Origin: Maylandia zebra
Lineage: Eukaryota > Chordata > Actinopteri > Cichliformes > Cichlidae
Length of the DNA stretch: 64,000 nt
Assembly: GCF_041146795.1 (NCBI RefSeq)
Contig: NC_135185.1
Coordinates: forward strand, 11,691,529 to 11,755,528
Direction of reading: 5' to 3'
Made by a program: the position numbers and the translations under genes. The first letter of the stretch is position 1. Each line of letters begins with the position of its first letter. The notes under the pieces are model-generated. The model ran no database searches. It saw nothing but the letters and a program-made list of their open reading frames with translations, and was not told where the DNA came from. Shown here one piece after another: positions 58,788 to 64,000 of the stretch.

Positions 58788-60136
58788 GGCAGGGCTGGAG
58801 ATATGTTTCATATTGTGAAAACGTATAATAAGACTTATCTGAGCACTCGCATTTGTTGAAAGAGGGAGAACCAACTTCATGCAACTAGCTGGAACAATAA
58901 CCAACTTCAATTTCTGAAGAATAATATATTTTTTGTTGTTCTATTTGACACTACAATCGAACACATATATTCAGCCTTCAGTGAAGGCACTACAACTGTA
59001 GTACTGTTGTTGCAGTTGTCCAAACTCTTGCCCTCAAAAGGCTACAAATGATCCATTTTAGTATGAAGGATGGCAGTGACCTAAAGCTCCTAGATAAAAA
59101 CTGTTTTTACAAATATCTATCAGTCACATTACAATTTAGGCGCTACAGTTTGCTAATCAAGGACTGTTTAAAATAGTTCGACCACTTTATTCTACTTTAA
59201 TATTAGCTGCACTGTTAGAAGAAATTTGGGGACGCCCTACAGACAACACTGAAGGTAACGAGACAAAATTATCCCACGATGAAATCAGACATTGAAAAAA
59301 CATGAACAAACATGCCGAACAGAGGACATGTTGGTGTCACAGCAGGAAGAGCAGTGATGAAATTGATTACATTAAACAACAGCAATCTGTTTTGGTGAGC
59401 TAGCTCCGGGGTCCTGCTACACAAGCTAATGTGTAAATGAAATTGAGCATAAAATCAGTTTTTCCTTTTATGAGAAATCACAACGTCTGTTGTGAAAAAT
59501 CTAACGTCTGTAACCCTCGTAAGTTAAAGGAATAAGTGATCATTTGCAGAAGGAATATTACGCTGCGAGTTTAGGAAAAAGAGAGTCCGTCAGTAGTTTG
59601 TCTTCCTCTCAGCCTGTGTCTATGTCCCAGAAAGCCACCTGAGTAATTTCTCAAGGTGTTGATTCCACAGACTGCCATCCCTATACACGTACAGTGCTAT
59701 CGGTGGTGTAGAAACGGGCAGTAAATAACAGCCGCCCTTATATACACACATCAGTATTTTCAAACTGCATCAAAGGCCGATTAGAAGTTGTACTCGCGTT
59801 ATAGTCTCCTGAACAGAAACAACTGATGTAGCTACAGATAAACTGCAGAATTCAAGGTGCAGGTAGCAGCAGGGCATTAATCGTGGAACAAAAGTCTCCG
59901 AGACGCAGGTCTATCAAGCCTTCCTAACAAAATGAACTGTTTTTGTTTCAGCGTTCAAGGGCAAAATCACTAATCCCAGCCAAAGTAAACAGTTTACCAA
60001 AAACTGTTGATCGGTGGAAGATTGTTTAACGCAATATAATGGTGCCGGATCTCTTTGAAAGAGCTGAAGCCTGTGTAATCAAAAGCAAAGCCTTTTGTCT
60101 CTTTAACACACATACCAAAGAAGCTGCCGAAGAGGC
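58788..60136 (+). repeat. 1.35-kb non-coding direct duplication, copy B
   Basis: This is the second copy of block 54593-55942, in the same orientation, 2.8 kb after copy A ends. At the B junctions the 7-mer GAGGCAG occurs on both sides (58786-58792 and 60131-60137). Its inner parts match the first (GGCAG) and last (GAGGC) bases of A. This fits insertion of a copied A segment at one GAGGCAG site through short microhomology. Confidence 0.85.
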
Positions 60137-61890
60137 AGATTTTTTACATGAACGCTCTCAGTATCCATGTACCATTGCACTTTGAACCTTGTGCACTGTG
60201 CGGGGCTCGAGTTTAGCAACTGAATCACTCAAGGTGAAAAATGTGTATTTATGTATCTATTCATAGTTTTCATCACAGGAATTTTAGGAATGCTAAAAGT
60301 ACGCCTTTCTCCCACTGTCCGCCGGCTATTTTTACTGGGTTTGTTTAGCCAAAATGGTGGATGGCTGTTAAATTTGATGGGGCCAAATGGCATAATCCCT
60401 CCTTCTCCATGCCAACCCATGTTATCAATGGCGAGTCATTAAACTCGTACTGAAAATAAGTGATGATTAGAAGATATATGTTATTGTTTTAGCGTTGTCT
60501 CTACTGCCCCACAACACTGACTACAGTACAATTACCCTGAAACTATAATTACTGGATCATTGCTACGGCACTTTGGAATTTCTTGCCCTTCAATTCCCAA
60601 ATGATAGTATTATTGACCAATCACATCTCAAATAAAAGCAAGCATCTGCATTTTTGTTCACATTCAGCCTGTAAGCAAAGGGATTCCCCCACAAAAGACT
60701 TACTCAAAATAATTTAAGTAACTAAGACAGACATTTTCCATCTTCATGCATCATTGCAATAATCTCCATCTGGACCAACACAAAACATAAAACCACTGCA
60801 GCTCCATCTAATGCCTGAATGTGATCGGGTGTGAAAAAATCTTAAGTGCAACATTGCCCTTCCTCCCATACCGCTGTGAAAACGCAGGCGCTTTAGAAAG
60901 AACGAGCTGAATATTATCACCATCGCCTCCGTGTCACGCACTCGCAGAAGTTCTTTATATATTTAAAAAAATAATGTTTCTGTGTTAGTACACATTAGTA
61001 CAATATAACTCCACTTTCACCGTGAGCTATCTGTCGCACACAAGTATCTGTTGACATGCTCCTTAACATGGATATTATGTTGGGGAGCCTTTTTAGCCAA
61101 CTCCAAATTATTCTGCCAGTCCCTTTCCTGTGGTGGGTCAGGGCTGTCTGAAGCCATTATTGGTAATGAATGTGGAGTCCTACTTTAAAAGGTTCAGGCA
61201 TGTAAAGTCACCTAAAGCTGACTAATGGAATCCTGCTGACACTGAATGCCAGGGGCTTTTACCACCAACCCAGAATGGTGGTTTTGGAAATTTACACCAC
61301 AGACATAATGAACTATAAATGTAAACCTTGGAATGTAGCCTCCCACGCAGTAGCTTTGAGATATTAATAGATACAGACATGCAATATGCTGGAAAATCAT
61401 AAATTGTAGCTCCATTGTGTGCTTTCGGCATAAATTCTGCTACTTGTGGCTTATTTACAGCGAAATGTAAACACGTCTTTGCACTTCTGAGGCTTAAGGA
61501 GAATTATTAAAGAAGCGCCTGTGAAAATATGTGCAGAGCGTTTATTAGAGCCTGAAAATATTCAGAGTTTGTTAGTGCTGCAACACTTTGTGCCCTGGGA
61601 GATGGGCCTCTTCAGCGGGTTCACAGGTCGCGCAGAAGCGTGCAGAGTGGCCATTGTGCTTTGTCATTTCACAGGTGACTCACATCACTACACTCGAGCA
61701 TGCTGGAGGTAGAGCACTCGGAGATGCTTGCGGCATTCAAAATGCATGATTTTCAGCCTAGTGCAAACAAATCGCTTTAAAAGATCAGTTTAATCTATTT
61801 CGAGCTGTTATTATGAGCTGGGAGAGTTGTTCAGATAAAGAGACTGAAGCAGGGTTAACATCAGTGTGTTGGACAACTCTTCACATACTT
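60137..61890. other. intergenic between duplication B and kiz
   Basis: No gene or element is recognised. Open frames are short and overlapping on both strands. Confidence 0.45.
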
Positions 61891-61894
61891 TACC

Positions 61895-62064
61895 CAGCGT
61901 GAGAGCTGTCAACTTTATTATTTGTTTTTATGATACAGTGTGCATACGATTTACAATGCAGACCACTAAAATAATGGTCAGCGGGTGAACTACCACGAGT
62001 CAATCTGCCGCAGATTTTGCAGTGATATAATATAGTACATTAAAAAAATATCTCAGTGGAAATA
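61895..62064 (-). other. kiz: kiz 3' UTR
   Basis: Sequence after the kiz stop codon on the - strand. A - strand AATAAA lies at 61919-61914, about 145 bases past the stop, giving a short UTR. The end point is inferred. Confidence 0.55.
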
Positions 62065-63704
62065 TCACTCATAGAAGTCATAAATGCCATCGCTGTTGAA
62101 AGGTTGAGGACGCAAGGCTGCTTCAATCTCAGAGTTGCTGTCATCCGATTGACCCCAGAAATCTATACAGAGAGGTACAAAGAACAAAACACAGGATTAC
62201 ATTATTGTGGCAGAATGCTCACTCCAAGCTTCAAATGGACCGTTACTGTCGACATCTTGAGAATAAGTATTTTATTTCTATACTCACTTTGTCAAGGTGA
62301 GCTTACTGGAATACTTAGAAACTTAACATTCTTCCTTTTACACAGTTTATATACCAATTAGCCATAACGTTAAAACCGCTGCCAGGTGAGCGTGTCTTTA
62401 CAACCCATTGGTCTTCTGGGAAAGCTTCATTGCTGACATTCACGTTGATGTTTTTATACTTAAAACTTTACAGACTGAACATGGCTCCGCGGCAAAGCGC
62501 TCCCCGACAGCAGCAGCCTCTCCCAATGCAATAATGCGCTCCGCCAAAACTGCGTTGAGGAAACCGCGCCGAGCACCGATGGGACAAAGGTGTTATGGTG
62601 ACAGAAGGGGGTCTGAACGTAATTATAGTCAGGTGGTTTTAATGCTGCAGCTCATCAGTGTATGTGTTCAATGTAGGTCTTTTGTGCTTGGAGAATTTTG
62701 GGTCTGATCACAGCTGTACATGTACAAAAAAAATCAACCAATAACTAATTAATAAAAAAAATTCTGAGCTTGGCCAATAAGAATCCAAACTGTAGTTCAT
62801 TTCAAATTAGGACAATTTCCCCTTCATGATCATCTTCTTATGCATCTTTGGACCTAGAGCTGTGCACTGTGAATTCCCTAGGATCAGTTTGTCAGTGTAG
62901 AGTCCCACGCTGAGACAACTCAGGAACATTTAACCGAAACCTGCACTGTGATACCTTTGTTTCCAAGCATCTAATGCACTGAAAATAGGGAGGTCTCCTT
63001 TGCTCCACTGACACAATTCTCTCAAGTCATCAGCTCTTCTCCCCAGATTTGCCTCCCTGCAATTTGTTTAATTCCCCAAATTTGAAAATCAAGTTAAGCA
63101 CTGCCGATTTAACACAGTGGAGAAGATCCAGCTCGCGCTGCAAATGGAGGCAGTCGATTCAATGAAATCAAATGTAGCAGCACTGATTAAGGTGGCCTGG
63201 TGGTCCATGGGAACTCTCTGATTGCAGCTCATAACATTAAACATCGTTTTGCCACTGTAGAGTCAGCAATGTTCTCTCTGCTTATTATTTAGAGCAGTAC
63301 CTTAAATGCCTCAAAGTTCAGGGCTGTTGTTTAAGTTCACAAAGACACAGCATGTCCCCTAAAATAAAAGCATTTTAGCTTTTTTATTAATTGAGTTGGT
63401 AGCGCTTGCTTCAAATTAATCTTTTAGGAACCTGACTTGGCTTCATGGTCACATTTTATACAGACATCCTCAAAAAGGTCCAGCTGCATTTAGAGAGAAA
63501 TTTAATCAAATAGATGGTATTTTTATGAAGCTTAAATTTTTGAATAATTTCACAGATGTAAACACATGGATTCTCTATGGTGATCCGTTTGGTGTCATTA
63601 ACCTCTTTTTGACACTGTGTGTTTTCACTTAAATGAAATAATTTAGTGTACACTCACCTTTTGACTGTAGCGTAGAATGAGCCTTTGAGCTTGCCTTCTC
63701 TCTC
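62065..63704 (-). CDS. kiz: kiz (kizuna centrosomal protein), last two coding exons, partial
   Basis: This is the C-terminus of Kizuna, a PLK1-regulated centrosomal protein that stabilises spindle-pole pericentriolar material. Last exon: 62065-62162 on the - strand, with a strong pyrimidine-rich acceptor (ctctctgtatag). It encodes FWGQSDDSNSEIEAALRP and ends IYDFYE with TGA at 62067-62065. The SDDSNSEIEAALRP block matches the vertebrate KIZ C-terminus as I recall it. Preceding exon: 63658-63704 (47 nt), acceptor tttccag and donor gtgagt. It reads REKASSKAHSTLQSK and joins in phase through a split Asp codon (G + AT). Earlier exons are beyond the right edge. The 1.5-kb intron holds a Tc1-like MITE. 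It is convergent with nkx2.4. In human, KIZ is near NKX2-4 with XRN2 between, which supports the assignment. Exon 63658-63704 is less certain than the last exon. Confidence 0.85.
62352..62662. mobile_element. mariner/Tc1-like MITE in the kiz intron
   Basis: The ends TACCAATTAGCCATAACGTT (left) and, inverted, TACACTGATGAGCTGCAGCA share the CATAACGTTAAAACC/GCATTAAAACC core. Both are placed at TA dinucleotides. It is about 311 bp with no transposase. The GC-rich middle (62480-62590) is unlike the rest and unassigned. Confidence 0.6.
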
Positions 63705-64000
63705 CTGGAAACACAAAGATAGTTAATAGCCTTGTGAAGTTGTGACCCCAGGCTCTCTTTGAGAGAGATTTACTTTTTCACTGCTGAAAAGAATGAAGAG
63801 AAAACTTTAACATGACCAAATACTGCAAGTGAAATACGTCAATTCAGATATCAGTCTTTGTAATCAGGTTACGGACTACACACAAACTAACCAAAGCAGT
63901 ACAATAGAATAAAATAAAATCTTTGTAAAAGAGCATCCATTTAACTTTGGTGATATTTAGTGGCTCGACTCAGACAGTGCACTCGTGAGAACTCCCTTGA
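63705..64000. other. kiz: presumed kiz intron to the window edge
   Basis: - strand DNA upstream of the 47-nt kiz exon. I could not place another exon with both splice sites. The last 60 bases have an open - strand frame but no convincing donor. Confidence 0.4.

Noticed and set aside
63658..63704. Reading the 47-nt exon in the frame EREGKLKGSFYATVK
   Set aside because: That frame does not join the kiz last exon in phase; the frame REKASSKAHSTLQSK does, through a split Asp codon.

Overview
The window is vertebrate nuclear DNA, almost certainly from a spiny-rayed (percomorph) teleost. It contains two NK2-class homeobox genes with spliced exons, the 3' end of a third vertebrate gene (kiz), long AT-rich intergenic DNA, fish-type LINE 3' tails, and many hAT, Tc1, piggyBac-like and Penelope-like remnants. 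The locus corresponds to the human 20p11 NKX2-2 / NKX2-4 / KIZ neighbourhood.

Layout. (1) 1-1620: end of intron 1, exon 2 and the 3' UTR of nkx2.2 on the + strand; exon 1 lies left of the window. (2) 1.6-20.8 kb: gene-free DNA with few transposons and some candidate regulatory motifs. (3) 20.8-23.3 kb: the complete two-exon nkx2.4 gene (350 codons), + strand, with a 486-bp intron that carries a long ATT microsatellite. (4) 23.3-33.5 kb: gene-free DNA with several candidate enhancer-like motifs, including an RFX-type X-box and a perfect GLI consensus. (5) 33.5-60.2 kb: a transposon-rich interval. It holds two stacks of transposons inserted into transposons, most dated by intact target-site duplications, and a 1.35-kb non-coding block present twice in direct orientation at about 99% identity. 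(6) 60.2-64 kb: the last two coding exons of kiz (kizuna) on the - strand, convergent with nkx2.4; the rest of kiz lies beyond the right edge.

How it fits together. nkx2.2 and nkx2.4 are co-oriented NK2 transcription-factor paralogues, expected to act in ventral brain, floor-plate-adjacent and endocrine patterning downstream of Hedgehog. The roughly 39-kb gene desert between nkx2.4 and kiz is the natural place for their long-range enhancers. In human, XRN2 lies between KIZ and NKX2-4. I see no xrn2 exon here, so the fish arrangement differs. Paralogue suffixes (nkx2.2a, nkx2.4b) are inferred from protein resemblance and not proven.
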